Made by a program: the position numbers and the translations under genes
The notes under the pieces: generated by a model
What the model saw: only the letters and a program-made list of their open reading frames with translations
Database searches by the model: none
What the model was told of the DNA's origin: nothing
In this document: piece after piece, positions 1 to 13,300 of the stretch
How the letters are laid out: the number at the start of each line of letters is the position of its first letter
How positions within the stretch are numbered: the first letter of the stretch is position 1
DNA from: Cannabis sativa
Taxonomy: Eukaryota; Streptophyta; Magnoliopsida; Rosales; Cannabaceae
Length of the DNA stretch: 64,000 nucleotides
Assembly: GCF_029168945.1 (NCBI RefSeq)
Contig: NC_083606.1
Location: 248,001 to 312,000 of the forward strand
Direction: 5' to 3'

Positions 1-240
1 GGGTCGGGTCTAGGGCGGGGGTCAACGTTCGGGGCCAAGGCATGGGGCTGGGGTTCGTAATCTGGGTCTAGGTTTGGGGTTAGGGCCAGGGCCAGGTCTG
101 GGTTCGAGGCCGGGATCTTAGTTCGGGATCCAGGTTCGGTTCTAGGATTCGAGTTTGGGTCTAGGGTATAGGTTCAGGATTCAAAATCTGGGTCCGGGGT
201 CTAAGTCTGGATCCAGATTCGAGGTCAGAGCAAAGATACA
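1..240. repeat. G-rich degenerate minisatellite (GGGTCT/GGGTTC-like)
   Basis: Short units of the form GGGTCT, GGGTTC, GGGTCC and GGTTCGAG follow one another without a strict period and contrast sharply with the AT-rich DNA after 240. A second block of the same make-up lies at about 16728-16962 inside what looks like a TIR element, so this block is probably the core of a similar element whose left end is outside the window. It is not the plant telomere repeat, because TTTAGGG is not iterated. Confidence 0.6.
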
Positions 241-1794
241 AATTTGAGTCTGAGTTCGATCAAAATTTAAAATATTATTAAAAAAAAATGAAAGTGACTT
301 TTTTTTTTAAAATTTTAAAATTTTAATTCTTAATTAAAAAAAAATAAAAAAGTGAAAATGATTTTTAATAATATATTTTTAAAAAATATTTTTATATTTC
401 TAATTAAAAAAACTATCAACTTATTAAAAAAATGTTACGTGAAACAAAAATGAAGGGTCCTGTTGACCAAAATGTTATATGTCAAAATATATTTCCAAGG
501 TTTGAAAATTATTTATTCCAACTATATGTTGTTGTTGTTTTTTTTATCTTTCTCTTTTATGAGTCTAACGTATTTGACCAATGGTTGAGATTTGAAAATA
601 ATTTATAACATAATATTTAGTATTTTTTATTTTTTATTTTGAAAAAATGAGTTGTAGCCGTAAACAAAGAAATATTGTTCAAATTAAGATGACTGACTAG
701 TTGGGCCAAGTGGCAAGTACCATGTCTTTTGGTGGAATTTTACATTTATATAAATATAAATATATACATCTTAATTTCATTAGTTTCTTGATACATTATA
801 ATTAAGATATTTATTAAGATAATTATATAATAACATAAAGTAAGTAAAGTTACACCTTATTATATACAAAAAAATAGTCTATAATCTATAATTAAAAGAT
901 GGCTTTTGTATTAAAAGACTTTGTTGTCCTAGTCAAAACGCATTATTTCTCTTTCTTAATTTCTGTTAATTAACAAATAACCACTACAAACAAACCATGT
1001 AAACAAACCCTTTTACACTTCAAAAGGTAATTAGTAATATATATATATATCTTTATATATGGGAAAATTTAATCATGTGACAAAATACACACATTTTTTT
1101 GCATAATTTTTTTTAAACAAAGAAAATAATTCCATTAATAAAATAAATTAGTCCGAAGACACGTCAAGGAATAAAGCTAGTTTAGTTAAAGTATGTGCAT
1201 TTACATTATTAATTTTCTTACAAAGATTTAAGGAGGGGTGATCACCATAGTTTGATATTTAAAAACGTCTAAGATAGCTTAGTAAATTATATTATTATCG
1301 TTAAAAATTAAACTTAACTATTTAATAACTGTAAATTACACTATAAATATATACATTATTATCACTTATGATCACATAACAAATAACCTAGTAAAATCGT
1401 TAATATGGTAGATTTACATTTGAATTTGTAATATGTATTAGCCTAACTAAATAAACAACTTTAACACAAAAACAGTTTTTTTTTTTATTGTTTTTAATAA
1501 TAACACAAAACTGTTTTTAGTTTTTACATGTATAACAACAAAATGTGTCGATCTTCGTTCAAAAGCGCGTGTCTTTGACGGCAACGACGTTAAATTAGAC
1601 GGCAAACCCGTTTGACGGGTTGACGGCGTTAAATTAGTTAATTTTCCCCAAACTTTTTTTCCTTCTCTATTATATGATCTTTCATTTTCGTCTTCGTTTC
1701 TCTATCCCCATTTTCTCTTATCAGAAACCCTAATTTACTTTCTACCAATTTCACAAAAATTGTAAAGACTCTGAATTTCACTTCAATTGATCTC
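241..1794. other. AT-rich intergenic DNA and F-box gene promoter
   Basis: No coding region is seen. A TA-rich stretch lies near 1041-1060. A minus-strand tail around 1100-1240, with a poly-T run followed by a LINE-like 3' sequence, hints at an old retroelement end. The last 150 bases before 1795 are pyrimidine-rich (TCTTCGTTTCTC-like), as expected of a 5' UTR. Confidence 0.4.
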
Positions 1795-3471
1795 ATGGGT
1801 CAGTCTAGTTCTTCGCTTGGACCTCCTTCGTCGGAGGATTATGGCCAGGAAATTTCTCGGAGTTGCAGATTTAGCTTCAGGTCTTCATCTTCTTCTTCTT
1901 CTTCGAAAGAAGAAGGTGAGATTTTTAATTTGAAAAGCGGTGGTTTTGATGGAGGAGGAAGTAGTGGATTTGGGTTTGACTATACAAGTAATCTTCCTGA
2001 TGAGTGTTTAGCTTTGATTTTTCAGTCACTTGGTGCTGGAGATCGGAAAAGGTGTTCTCTTGTTTGTAAACGGTGGTTTAGAGTTGATGGTCAGAATCGG
2101 TATCGGCTTTCATTGAATGCTAAGTCAGAGATATTGACTTTTCTTCCTTCTTTGTTAGCTAGATTTGATTCTGTAACAAAGCTTGCTCTTCGTTGTGATC
2201 GTAAATCGATTAGCGTTAATGATGATTCGTTGATTTTGATTTCGATTCGTTGTCCTAACCTTTCAAGGGTTAAGCTTCGTGGGTGTAGAGAAATTACCGA
2301 TTTGGGTATGGAGTTTTTTGCTCAAAATTCCAAGTCTTTGAAGAAATTCTCATGTGGGTCTTGCATGTTTGGTGCAAAAGCCATGAATGCTCTCCTCACT
2401 CATTGTAAAGCTCTAGAAGAGCTTTCTGTAAAGAGGCTTCGAGGAATCCATGAAGGTTCTGAGTTGATCGGGGAAGGCATGGCTGCTTCATCTCTTAGAT
2501 CCGTTTGCTTGAAGGAGTTGATGAATGGACAAGTATTCCAACCTCTTATAGTTGGAGCGAAAAAGCTAACGACTTTGAAGTTGATTCGGTGTGTTGGGGA
2601 TTGGGATAGAGTTTTGGAAAAGATTGGAAATGGGAACACTGGTTTTGTTGAAATCCATCTTGAGAGGCTTCAGGTTAGTGATTTGGGGCTTTCTGGTATA
2701 TCAAAATGTTCAAATTTGGAAGTTTTGCGTATTGTTAAAACTCCAGAGTGTACAAACTATGGTCTTGTGTGTATTGCTGAACACTGTAGCCAACTCAGAA
2801 AGCTTCATATAGATGCATGGAGAACCAATAGAATTGGTGATGAGGGTCTTATTGCTGTAGCCAAACAATGCCTTAATTTACAGGAGCTTGTTCTGATTGG
2901 TGTGAACCCCACTTCATTGGGCTTAACAGCAGTTGCTTCAAATTGCCAGAAGCTTGAAAGGTTGGCTCTATGTGGTAGCGGCTCGGTTGGTGATGCAGAA
3001 ATAGCCTGCATTGCTGCAAAATGTTTAGCCTTGAAGAAGCTGTGTATCAAGGGTTGCCCGATTTCGGATGTGGGGATAGAAACCCTTGCTTGGGGTTGCC
3101 CCAATTTGGCTAAGATTAAGGTCAAGAAATGTAGGGGAGTGAGTGGTGGGATTGCTGAGTGGTTGAGGGAAAGAAGGGAATCATTGATAGTCAATTGGGA
3201 TGATGGTTTAGACAAGCCTTTGGTTGATGCTAGTGTTAGTAGTAGTCACACTGGAGCTCAAGAAATGGGAATGGTGCTTCACCAAACGGTTCGCCGAGGA
3301 ACAGATGCTAGTACTGCAGCAGCTTCAAGTAGTAGTAGTAGTAGTAGTAGTAATGGTCCATTGACAATGTTTAGAACAAAAATTGGTGTTTTTGCATATA
3401 GAAATTTAGTGCAATGTGCTTTCAGCAGATATCCAAGTGATGATAATAGATCATCCAACAGAAACTTGTGA
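1795..3471 (+). CDS. F-box/LRR protein, SKIP2/VFB type
   Basis: An intronless 558-residue F-box protein, expected to act as the substrate-binding subunit of an SCF ubiquitin ligase. A serine-rich, low-complexity N terminus is followed by an F-box at about residues 65-108 (LPDECLALIF, then KRCSLVCKRW). Leucine-rich repeats of the AMN1/cysteine-containing type run from about 120 to 460, with recurring C-x-N-L-x-x-L units. The LRR part matches what I recall of Arabidopsis SKIP2 and the VFB1-4 proteins, including the 'VKTPECTNYGL' and 'LVLIGVNPTSL' segments. The tail carries a second poly-serine run near residue 508. The start ATG gives MGQSSSS, with Gly2 and Ser6 fitting an N-myristoylation signal, a feature shared with VFB proteins. 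The family is linked to auxin response and lateral root growth; which of the four paralogues this is cannot be decided here. Confidence 0.92.
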   Translation: MGQSSSSLGPPSSEDYGQEISRSCRFSFRSSSSSSSSKEEGEIFNLKSGGFDGGGSSGFGFDYTSNLPDECLALIFQSLGAGDRKRCSLVCKRWFRVDGQNRYRLSLNAKSEILTFLPSLLARFDSVTKLALRCDRKSISVNDDSLILISIRCPNLSRVKLRGCREITDLGMEFFAQNSKSLKKFSCGSCMFGAKAMNALLTHCKALEELSVKRLRGIHEGSELIGEGMAASSLRSVCLKELMNGQVFQPLIVGAKKLTTLKLIRCVGDWDRVLEKIGNGNTGFVEIHLERLQVSDLGLSGISKCSNLEVLRIVKTPECTNYGLVCIAEHCSQLRKLHIDAWRTNRIGDEGLIAVAKQCLNLQELVLIGVNPTSLGLTAVASNCQKLERLALCGSGSVGDAEIACIAAKCLALKKLCIKGCPISDVGIETLAWGCPNLAKIKVKKCRGVSGGIAEWLRERRESLIVNWDDGLDKPLVDASVSSSHTGAQEMGMVLHQTVRRGTDASTAAASSSSSSSSSNGPLTMFRTKIGVFAYRNLVQCAFSRYPSDDNRSSNRNL

Positions 3472-4845
3472 TGATATCCAGCTTGTTATTTTCTTGAGGC
3501 AAAGCATTATTATTCTTTTGTGTACTATTTACTGATTTGTATGTATCTTTGGGGTTTTCTTTTAGTGAAATTGAATTGCTTTAGCTCTGCATTTTGTTAA
3601 GGTTGCTTAATTGTACATTATGTGTTTTACATCAATCTCTGTAAGTAACTACATTATGTGAATCTTTCATTTGTTCTAATTCTTCATCTTTTCTTTAATT
3701 TTGCTACATTTTTGGTTCTTTCAATTTTACTGCTTATGTCAGATTAGGATACTTTAGGGCTATAATTTAGGTTTCTTTGAAATATATAAGTAATGAGCAT
3801 TATTACTCTTATCGAACATAGTGTTTTACATTGCTATAATTTAGGTTTCTTTAAAATGCCCACTGTTTTTTGTTAATAGTTAAATCCAGTAGTAGTAGTG
3901 TAGTGACATTACATATCATATCTACTTTTTTTTTTTTTTAATCACCTTAGTAGGTGTTGTATTGTACTCTCTTAATTCCTTTTCAAACTGAATCTGAGCT
4001 TAGTGCTGTGTTTCTTATGCATATTTTACCCTGTTTTTTAGAGTCATGATATCTCCCCTTTCTCCTCCTATATGATTGATTTGCTCTGAAAATTGGCATC
4101 TTTTGATTGTACTTTGGAACTTGTATTTTGACCTTTTAGGTTATGTTTGGTTGGGGGGTAGGAAGTGGGAATGAAATTTAATCATTTTCATGCAAGTAAA
4201 ACAAAATAATATTTGACTTAATGAGGTAGTTTAACAAATTAATATATAATATTTAGCTATTTTTTGAGATAAATTACCAATTCAATATAGTTTTCTGTCA
4301 AAGTAGTATAAGTTTTAAATGAGGAAGTTTCAAAAATGCAATTCATGTAACATTTTTGTGTTAAGCATAGAGATGAGTTATAAAACCATATTAATAACAA
4401 TAATTAGTTCGGTAAAATGCTCTTTTTCTTTTAATTCATTTTCTAACTTACCCTAGTTTTGATAATTATTTTCGAAATAAAGAATTTTTTCATTAGGGAA
4501 CACTTAAAAATGACAACAAGTTTCCACTGTTATCAGAATGATAAATAAAATCTAAAAATAAAAACTAACAGACTCTCTTCATACAAAAAAAGTATTGTCT
4601 ACTAAAACGAGAGATCAATATTAATTGACTACGATTAGCTTCAATTGTCACTAAAGAATCCGTTTTAAAGTACTTTTAAAAAAATCTATAAAAATGTCAA
4701 TAAAACAGTACAATAAAATTAAGTGAATTTTTAATTTTATAATTTTTAAAGTATAAATTTGTAAAAATATAATTACTCTCTAAAAAATTATTTTATAGGA
4801 AAATTTAAAAAAAAAAAAGTTAAAAAATATAGAAAAAAAAATAAG
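3472..4845. other. Intergenic, 3' UTR of the F-box gene and AT-rich DNA
   Basis: The first 200-400 bases are probably the 3' UTR. Two copies of a short sequence around TATAATTTAGGTTTCTTT occur at about 3760 and 3836. The rest is AT-rich with no gene or recognisable element. Confidence 0.4.
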
Positions 4846-4849
4846 ATAA

Positions 4850-6098
4850 TTGTTACTTCCTAGAGAGAAAGGTTTAGTTAGAGAGAAAGTCCTTAAAACA
4901 TCGAAAAGAATGGGTTTGTTGCCCTTAGATTGATGAATCACTCATAATGGCAACCCGACCTACAGACTGGAGATCCCAAGAAATAGGTTCAATGAGTAAT
5001 AATAAGTTATGAAGTGATAAAAGTAAGATCATGCTATAATTATACGAAAAGAGAAGCATGAATTCCTGAAGCGATTTTAATGCTGAGTTAATAGAAACTC
5101 TTAATGAGATCTATACTCCAAGTGGAGTGGAGTACCGAGCTACGGGAGTACTCTTGATAGACTCACCTATGTGAATGTGGGAGTGGGGCCGCTTCCTATG
5201 AAATTTCTAGAGCGTTCACTATATTGGGATAGACGTGCATGGCCATTAACGCACGGGCTTTTGATTACACCCTTGAAAAGGTTGTTGCGTGGTACAATAT
5301 TAGAGATAGAGTTCAAGACTACGGGTCACTCTAGTAAAATCTAAATCGTATTCACTACGCAGAAGTTCAAATCGAAAGATACCTTTGTTTATGCTCAATC
5401 TTATTGTTGAATGATGCTAGTAGATGGAAATATTTTTTTAAAAAATTCAAGTGGGGGATTGTTGGAAATGTTGTGAATGTTTTAACAAAATATATAAGTG
5501 TCTTAGTGTGTGTGAGTTGGTAAGAGTCCCACATGGGATATGAACCCTCATTTACAAGAGTATAAAGAGTGCAACTTTGGCATTTGGGTTTGGGCCCCAA
5601 GGGTACCCAGTTTTGTGCGAATGGGTGAGGACACACACTTAACCCACCACACACACGCGCCGTCCGAGCCGGGTTGGTGTGACATATTTTTTACAGAAAA
5701 ATTATTTAATAAAATAATTATTTTTTTATTTATTAATTTAATTAAGAAACGTGTTTAATTAAACTGATTACTTAGTCGTATCAGTTAACAGGACTGATGG
5801 GAAGAAAACATCTCTTTCGTATCAGAAAAATACAGTTTTTCATAAAATTAAAAATTCCATCTGCGATATCAAAATTTTCTGGGTGTATTCGACGGTGCTC
5901 TACAGAGCAGTGGGGTTCTGATACAGTGCAACGACTGGGCTGTTTTATCCTGGGGACGGCCGGCAATTTCCGACTGCTTGCACACTCTTGGGCAGTGTCG
6001 CGAACGTCTTAAAGAGAGCGACATAGTCCGCGACTCAACCAGAATTTTTCATTCGGTAATATCGTTCCTCTTTTATTTTGCTAGCAGTTTACTCAACA
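4850..6098 (+). mobile_element. LTR retroelement 3' end: internal DNA, PPT and LTR
   Basis: Positions 4850-5450 have higher GC than their surroundings and no long open frame, like the non-coding interior of a LARD/TRIM or a decayed copia element. At about 5449-5459 lies a polypurine tract (AAGTGGGGGAT). It is followed directly by TGTTGGAAATG at 5460, a standard LTR start. The LTR runs to a plausible CA end (ACTCAACA) near 6098, about 640 bp. Its 5880-6060 part is GC-rich and includes the stretch around CTACAGAGCAGTGGGGTTC, recalled from other plant LTRs. No left LTR is seen, so the element is truncated on the left. The 6098 end is chosen by the TG..CA rule and is less certain. Confidence 0.65.
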
Positions 6099-6985
6099 AT
6101 ATATCATAAAATTCATAACAAACAACGCATAATTTCATAATAAAGACATAAAATTCATGAATTTACTAGCTATAAGTCTTAAAATCATAATGAAATGCAT
6201 AAAGGTTTGAAAGTAAGAGAAGGGGTGAGAGGAGGAGAGTATTGTGCATAGAGTGGAAGATGAGGGGAAAGTGATGAGTGCTTATGGTACCCTTTTTTAT
6301 TTAGTTTTAGGCTTTTCAAATTTACAAAATTAAACTCAAAATAGCCCAAACAAATAGCTCAGAAAAGTTTAGAAAAAAGCTCACTAAACTCTTCAGAAAA
6401 GGTCCAATGAAACTTGTTAAACAAAGGTCGAGAAGACTACATTAGCTGAGGATTATGATTTAGTGTCTAATGCAAGATAACACCCAAACAATCTTCTATT
6501 GATAAAGTTGAAGATGAAGAATGTTCTAAATAATGTATAATTAATATAGCTATGTCATTGGATGCAAAGATAAGAACACAAATTGTCTCTTCACTTAATT
6601 GTCAAAACAACATTATGCTTCTCTAAGCTGATCATATCAGACTCATCAACAGAGTAATTCACAAATTTATAAATCAATCCGAAAAACAAAACTTCACCAG
6701 TATTCATCAAAATCCCAAATCAATCAAACAAACCCTAAAGTTGTTTTCTTTGATAAATAAAAATCACCCCCAAATAATGATTCCTCAATCCAACGCACAA
6801 TCAACTTCAAACACTTCAATTGTGTAATTGATAGATTAGGGTTAGTGAAGAAGAAAAATAACCTGAAGGAGGTTGTTGAGAATTAGAGTCGATAGATAGG
6901 AGGAACTGAAATCCCCTCTCGTCTCGATTTTGAAGTAAAAATATAAACCGACATATTTGTATCTAGGTGGGCATACATTACACTG
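6099..6985. other. Intergenic, possible minus-strand leader near 6830-6930
   Basis: No open frame of note. On the minus strand, 6930-6860 reads like a plant 5' leader ending in CTCCTTCAG|GTTATTTT, a good splice donor. This could be the 5' end of a divergent transcript whose body has been lost, or a non-coding transcript sharing the E2 gene promoter. Confidence 0.3.
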
Positions 6986-6993
6986 CCACGTGT
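6986..6993. promoter_or_regulatory. G-box (CCACGTGT) upstream of the E2 gene
   Basis: A CACGTG core at 6987-6992 lies about 40 bases before the likely leader of the E2 gene, and also next to the possible divergent leader at 6930. G-boxes bind bZIP and bHLH factors; use at this site is inference. Confidence 0.45.
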
Positions 6994-7474
6994 AAGAGTG
7001 AGAGAGAGTGTATATATATGTGTATATATATATAGTTATGATTGTGACAAATCAGTAAGATTTATTTCCTTCGAACGCTTTGGCTCTCTCTCTGTGTTTG
7101 ATTTCATTACTGAAAACCCTACCTACCATTTCCAATTCAGGTTTCTCTCTTTCTTTCTTTTAATCATTCCTTTGAATTCATTTTTTCATTTGTTTTTTTT
7201 TATTATGATCATCTTATTTAAATAACTATTTAGGGATTCGTTCTTTATTTTATTTTATATATATTATCCCTGAATACGATGATGATGATGATGATGATGA
7301 TGATGATAGGATGGTTGTTTTACGAGCAAGCTCTCTGTTTTTACTATTAATTAAGTCTGGAATTTACGATTAATTTAAGATTTTGTGTTATAACAAGAAC
7401 ATGTTTTGATTATGTTTATGGTGCTGATCAGAGTTGTTGAATTAATAAAGGGGAAAGTTTGTGTGTTTTTGGGT

Positions 7475-9355
<1,881 letters not shown>

Positions 9356-10560
9356 GAGAGAGGGTTTAATTATGGTTTATTCTGCTAAGTGGTTTATCCT
9401 AGACCTGAGTTGGTAGAATTAATAGTAGTAAATAAATAGAGAGGTTTGAGTAACTTTTGTTTTTGGTTTTGTTATTATGCTTTGTGTGTCAACACTCTCA
9501 TGAGTCTTGATACACCATATCACCCCCCTTCTTCACATTATCATTATTATTATTATTTTGAGATGTTGATAATAGTAGTATTACTATTAAATCTTTATCA
9601 TATTCCATTAGTAAACTGTTTTTATTATTTATTTCACTGGTTGAAACAAGCATAGTTTTGGTTATTATTATATACACATTGGACTTTAGAGGGTGTTTTT
9701 GGTTTGGAGTTTTAATTTTACAACATCTGAAATAAAGCATTCCAAATAAACTCACATCTCGAGCCAACGTGGGTTGGATGAGATTGGTTGGGGTTGCGTA
9801 GTAGCTTTGTAGCAATTCCAACCAATTCCATCGTACCACGTGGCTCTGGCTCGGGATTTGTGTGAAATAAGTAAAGTTTGGTTTTGGTAGAGAATAAGGA
9901 AATTATATAGATTAGATATTATTATTATGGGATGTATGAAGATTTTAGAATAGGTAAGGTAATTGTCCTTGGATGGCTCAATTTAGTTATGATTGAAAGA
10001 ATATGAGTTTTATAGGAAATACATAATAGACAAGGGAATTGAGTATTATTGACATTGATTAGTGATGTTATATTAATTGTTTGCTGTTGTGTTGCTTACT
10101 ATCAATACAATAAAAAGTTTCTTTCTTCCTCAATTTAAACAACCAAACTTGTTTTTTCTAAGTGGATTGAATTGAATCGATTATTTTTACATATCAATTA
10201 ACATCTAATCTACAGAAATACGAATATCCGTACTTGTATGGATTGGATTGAATTCGTTATTTTATGAACACCTCTAACAGTAGCTATAGTTTTGGGTTAA
10301 TTGCCCGTGATGAGAATGGTTTTTCGATTGATGGGTGCACTTATTTTTATAGTAGAAGCAATTTGCTTTTACTATAAAAATTAGGGTTGTCTAGAAATGA
10401 TCTAATCTAATGACAAATCGATCGATTTAATGTCAACATACTGCCAAAAATTAGACATTTAATCATGATTGGATTAAATTGGATCCAATCCAATAATCAT
10501 CCAATATTAAAATAAAAAAAATATATATTTTATAAATTTATGATATTAAATATAGGGAAA
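9356..10560. other. E2 3' UTR and intergenic DNA
   Basis: The first 250-300 bases are the likely 3' UTR and include an ATTATT-rich run at 9539-9558. Beyond about 9700 there is no gene. A short RNase H-like scrap at 10277-10346 is listed separately. Confidence 0.4.
10277..10346 (+). pseudogene. Short RNase H-like scrap (non-LTR retroelement)
   Basis: In one frame it reads SSYSFGLIARDENGFSIDG. This resembles the start of the RVT_3-type RNase H domain found at the end of plant LINE polyproteins, where a G-x-I-x-R-D-x-x-G pattern is usual. Only about 23 codons remain, so the call rests on this motif alone. Confidence 0.4.
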
Positions 10561-10968
10561 TTCTATAATGCACCTCCTTAAAATGGATACATTGATGTAC
10601 TCTTGTCTGTTTTAGCACCCGAAATAATTTTTTTGTCAAATTTTTTCTCATGGTTATGTATGTTATAGTTATTTAAGACATCCTGCAAAATTTTAAAAAT
10701 TTTGGAAAAGTTTAACATGCTGAAAACTACGTTCAAACAGTGTGTTGCACGCGTGACTATTTTATTTTATACACGTGTAAAATAGACTGTTTGAACATTG
10801 TTTTCTATATTGTAAATTATTCAGAATTCCTCAAAATTTTATAGGTTATCTTAAATAGCTATAATGTACATGAATATGAAAAAAAAATTAGATTAAAAAA
10901 TTCTTCTGGATGCCGAAACAAGTAAAAGGTGTATCAATACATCCCTTTTAAGGGGGTGCATTGTAGAA
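10561..10968. repeat. Foldback MITE family A, copy 1 (most intact)
   Basis: Terminal arms of about 190 bp are inverted copies of each other: the left starts TTCTATAATGCACC and the right ends GGTGCATTGTAGAA. The centre holds CACGCGTGACTATTTTATTTTATACACGTG. Related copies lie near 14677, 17190, 19117, 22546, 23682, 29575 and 55800. No coding capacity is seen, so this is a non-autonomous foldback element. A target-site duplication is not obvious. Confidence 0.75.
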
Positions 10969-11039
10969 TCACACTGAAATATATTATATTTTAAAAACCA
11001 AAATAAAGAAGAAAAAAAAAAAAAAAAAAAAACCCTAAT

Positions 11040-11350
11040 CAGATCCCTCCCCTCTCTCTCTCATATTCTCTCTCACACCTCACCCCTGTTTGAAGCCGCC
11101 TGCCCACTGCCCAGAGAGTGGACGACGACGGAGACGACACCATCTTCTCCTCTACTCGCTGTCGACGACGGCCATCTCCTCCCTAAGTCGCCGACGGCAT
11201 CTTCACCAACTCCCTCCCCAACGACGACACAGCTCCTCCCTCCTCTGCTTCGCAAACGACACTGAGAATTTGGCAGAATTAATTGGAGCAATTCATCACT
11301 CGCTGCAAATCAAACCCTTCTCTCGCTTTCTTCAAATCCTATCATCAGAG
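11040..11350 (+). other. Likely 5' leader exon of the 12011 gene
   Basis: A CT-rich start (about 11047-11072) is followed by GC-rich DNA with many CGACGACG units. It ends at a good donor (ATCAGAG|GTATAAAG, 11351) that would pair with the acceptor at 12003-12004 just before the ATG at 12011. The open frame across 11090-11356 lacks an ATG start and is read as leader, not protein. Confidence 0.5.
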
Positions 11351-12010
11351 GTATAAAGTTTACTTTTTTCTTCATTTTTTTGGTCATTATTGCATACCCA
11401 TTTCATGTAATTTCTTTTCGTTTTCTTTAATTGCATACGGTAAGAATCTTTTTCATGTTCAATCGTATATATATATTTATATATTTGGGATAATAATTTG
11501 TTAATATGAGATTGTATGTCAAAACATGATGAAATTTTGATTATATAAATTTGATGTGGTTTTTGTTTAAGATTATTTAATTTTGAGCAATTTTGAGAGA
11601 AGAGAAAATGTTTGATTGGCTGAAATTGTTTATAGTTTAATCATATTTGACTGTTTAGGATTTGTTGAGTGGACAAGTTTATCTTAGTCGTTTAGGCGAA
11701 AAATTAGGTTTTACTCTTTTAAGGATTCCATCGGATGGAACTGATCCAATCCAATGATTTATTGGTTCGGTTTGGTTGAGCCTACAGTATTAGATTGGAT
11801 CGGTTGGAGAAATTTAACATCTAATGTATAATTGGATTGGACCTGGATGGGTCTAAAAACATTAGAGGTGATCCAATGAACAGTCCTATTTGTTACCACG
11901 GTTTTCCTCCACCATAAGCGAGGGTATCTATATATATCGGGGGAAATAATAGTTAGAAATTTCTTATCGTAAAGGGGTTCTAAAGTTTGCTCCTTTTTTC
12001 TTAGGTCAAT

Positions 12011-12343
12011 ATGAAGACAGTGTCAGGGACTGCGATCTCTTCAAAGCCATTATCTCTATCAAAAGCTACTTCAATTCTGTCCACATTTGTCTCTTCTGAT
12101 ACTGGCGCTTCTCAAGCTATGGCTGCATATCTTCGACGCTCGTTGGCATCATTCAAGGAGCTAAAACAGCTTCATAAAGACCTCAAGACCAACAAATCAG
12201 AACGCCAGAGGAAGAGGCATAGAGCTGCTGATGATGATGAGGGAGAGACAAATGTTGGAGAAAGTGCAGCTCTAGTTTTAGACCCAACTCAAGAAGTAGT
12301 GCAACACGAGTTGGAACCTGAGCGTAAAAAACAACGCAGATGA
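12011..12343 (+). CDS. Small conserved-looking nuclear-type protein, unknown function
   Basis: A 110-residue open frame with a good start (a splice acceptor TTCTTAG lies six bases upstream of the ATG) and a pyrimidine-rich tract before it. The N-terminal half (KPLSLSKATSILSTFVSSDTG, then AYLRRSLASFKEL) looks like an amphipathic helical domain. The C-terminal half is highly charged, with basic clusters RQRKRHR near residue 65 and RKKQRR at the very end, both possible nuclear localisation signals, separated by an acidic stretch DDDEGE. I cannot name a family. It resembles small plant proteins of unknown function. The leader intron, normal codon use and isolated location support a real gene. Confidence 0.6.
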   Translation: MKTVSGTAISSKPLSLSKATSILSTFVSSDTGASQAMAAYLRRSLASFKELKQLHKDLKTNKSERQRKRHRAADDDEGETNVGESAALVLDPTQEVVQHELEPERKKQRR

Positions 12344-13149
12344 GTTCATTGTTTGATGATTCTTCTTTTAAAGTTTCCCAATGTTGGCTAGATTTTTGGA
12401 TTTCTGATTAGTAGGTTAACCATCGTTTCGGTGTCTTTCTATAATCAATGGCTAAGCCTCAATTTTGTTTAGGTTAGTACCATTTTATGTTAGGTTAGAA
12501 ATTGAGTTTTACATGCTAAGGTTGTATCTTTATTATCAAGTTTAATTGTTCAGAGCTCGTCTATATAAATTTGTGTTGCGAACTGTAATGTATTTGTTCT
12601 GATATTTGATTAGTATACTAATGAAGGTTATAAATTGGGCCTTTCATGCTATGGTTGTGTCTTTATTTTTAACTTTTCTAACCATAATAATGTCATTTGT
12701 TCTGATATTGGACTAGTTTACTTCTGGTGAAACTGTTCTTGCTGTTGATGGATAATCCATTTCGGTCTTATAGGAAATGCCACATTGAGATAAAGGTTTG
12801 AACTTTAGACCACCCTTAGTGAGAACTTATGTAGATGTGAACTGGATCATGGATTATGCAGAGAGATTATTAAGTATTGACATTGTTTAGATTAGTCTTG
12901 ACCATAGTTGCATTATTGTTAAGTCACACATCTGAACCAACAAATTATTCTTTTCTTGATGGGTCAAGTGTGACTTTGTGTTTGATTCTCATTTTGTCTG
13001 CGAATTTTATGAACATTCTAAGTACAACTAGCTGAAGACTTTGAACTCGTCGTAACTTCATGATGACTTGTGTCGATAGATAGTTCCTTTAAGAACAAAG
13101 AGTTCTTCTCACGTGATGGAGTAGACAAAGATTTACTTCTAAGTCCAAT

Positions 13150-13300
13150 TATCGTCAACAGCGGGGCTTGGAGAAAGTGTCAGATTTACTTCTACCTAAC
13201 GGAAATTGGGACACACTCAAGCTTCACAGTCTTTTTGACCAGATAATTGTTAGTAACATCTTAAGAGGCGGTAACAGTCTTTCAAAAAAAACAAAGCATG
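13150..13300 (+). pseudogene. Non-LTR retroelement (LINE) ORF2 scrap
   Basis: The frame reads VSDLLLPNGNWDTLKLHSLFDQ, followed by IIVSNILR. This is the pattern found just upstream of the zf-RVT region in plant LINE reverse transcriptases (W-D/N-x-x-x-L-x-x-x-F ... I-x-x-I). The open frame runs on to 13419 by chance through a decayed copy of the E2 gene's 3' end. Confidence 0.45.

Noticed and set aside
1..240. Telomere or interstitial telomere repeat
   Set aside because: GGTTTAGGG-type units are not iterated; the block is a degenerate GGGTCT/GGGTTC mixture.
2400..3215. Antisense and alternative-frame ORFs under the F-box gene
   Set aside because: Shadows of the strong plus-strand reading frame; their products have no domain.
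5367..6012. Four short ORFs in the retroelement end
   Set aside because: They lie across the polypurine tract and LTR and show no gag or pol motif.
11090..11356. 88-codon Arg/His-rich frame
   Set aside because: No ATG start, biased only because of CGACGACG repeats; fits the 5' leader exon of the 12011 gene.
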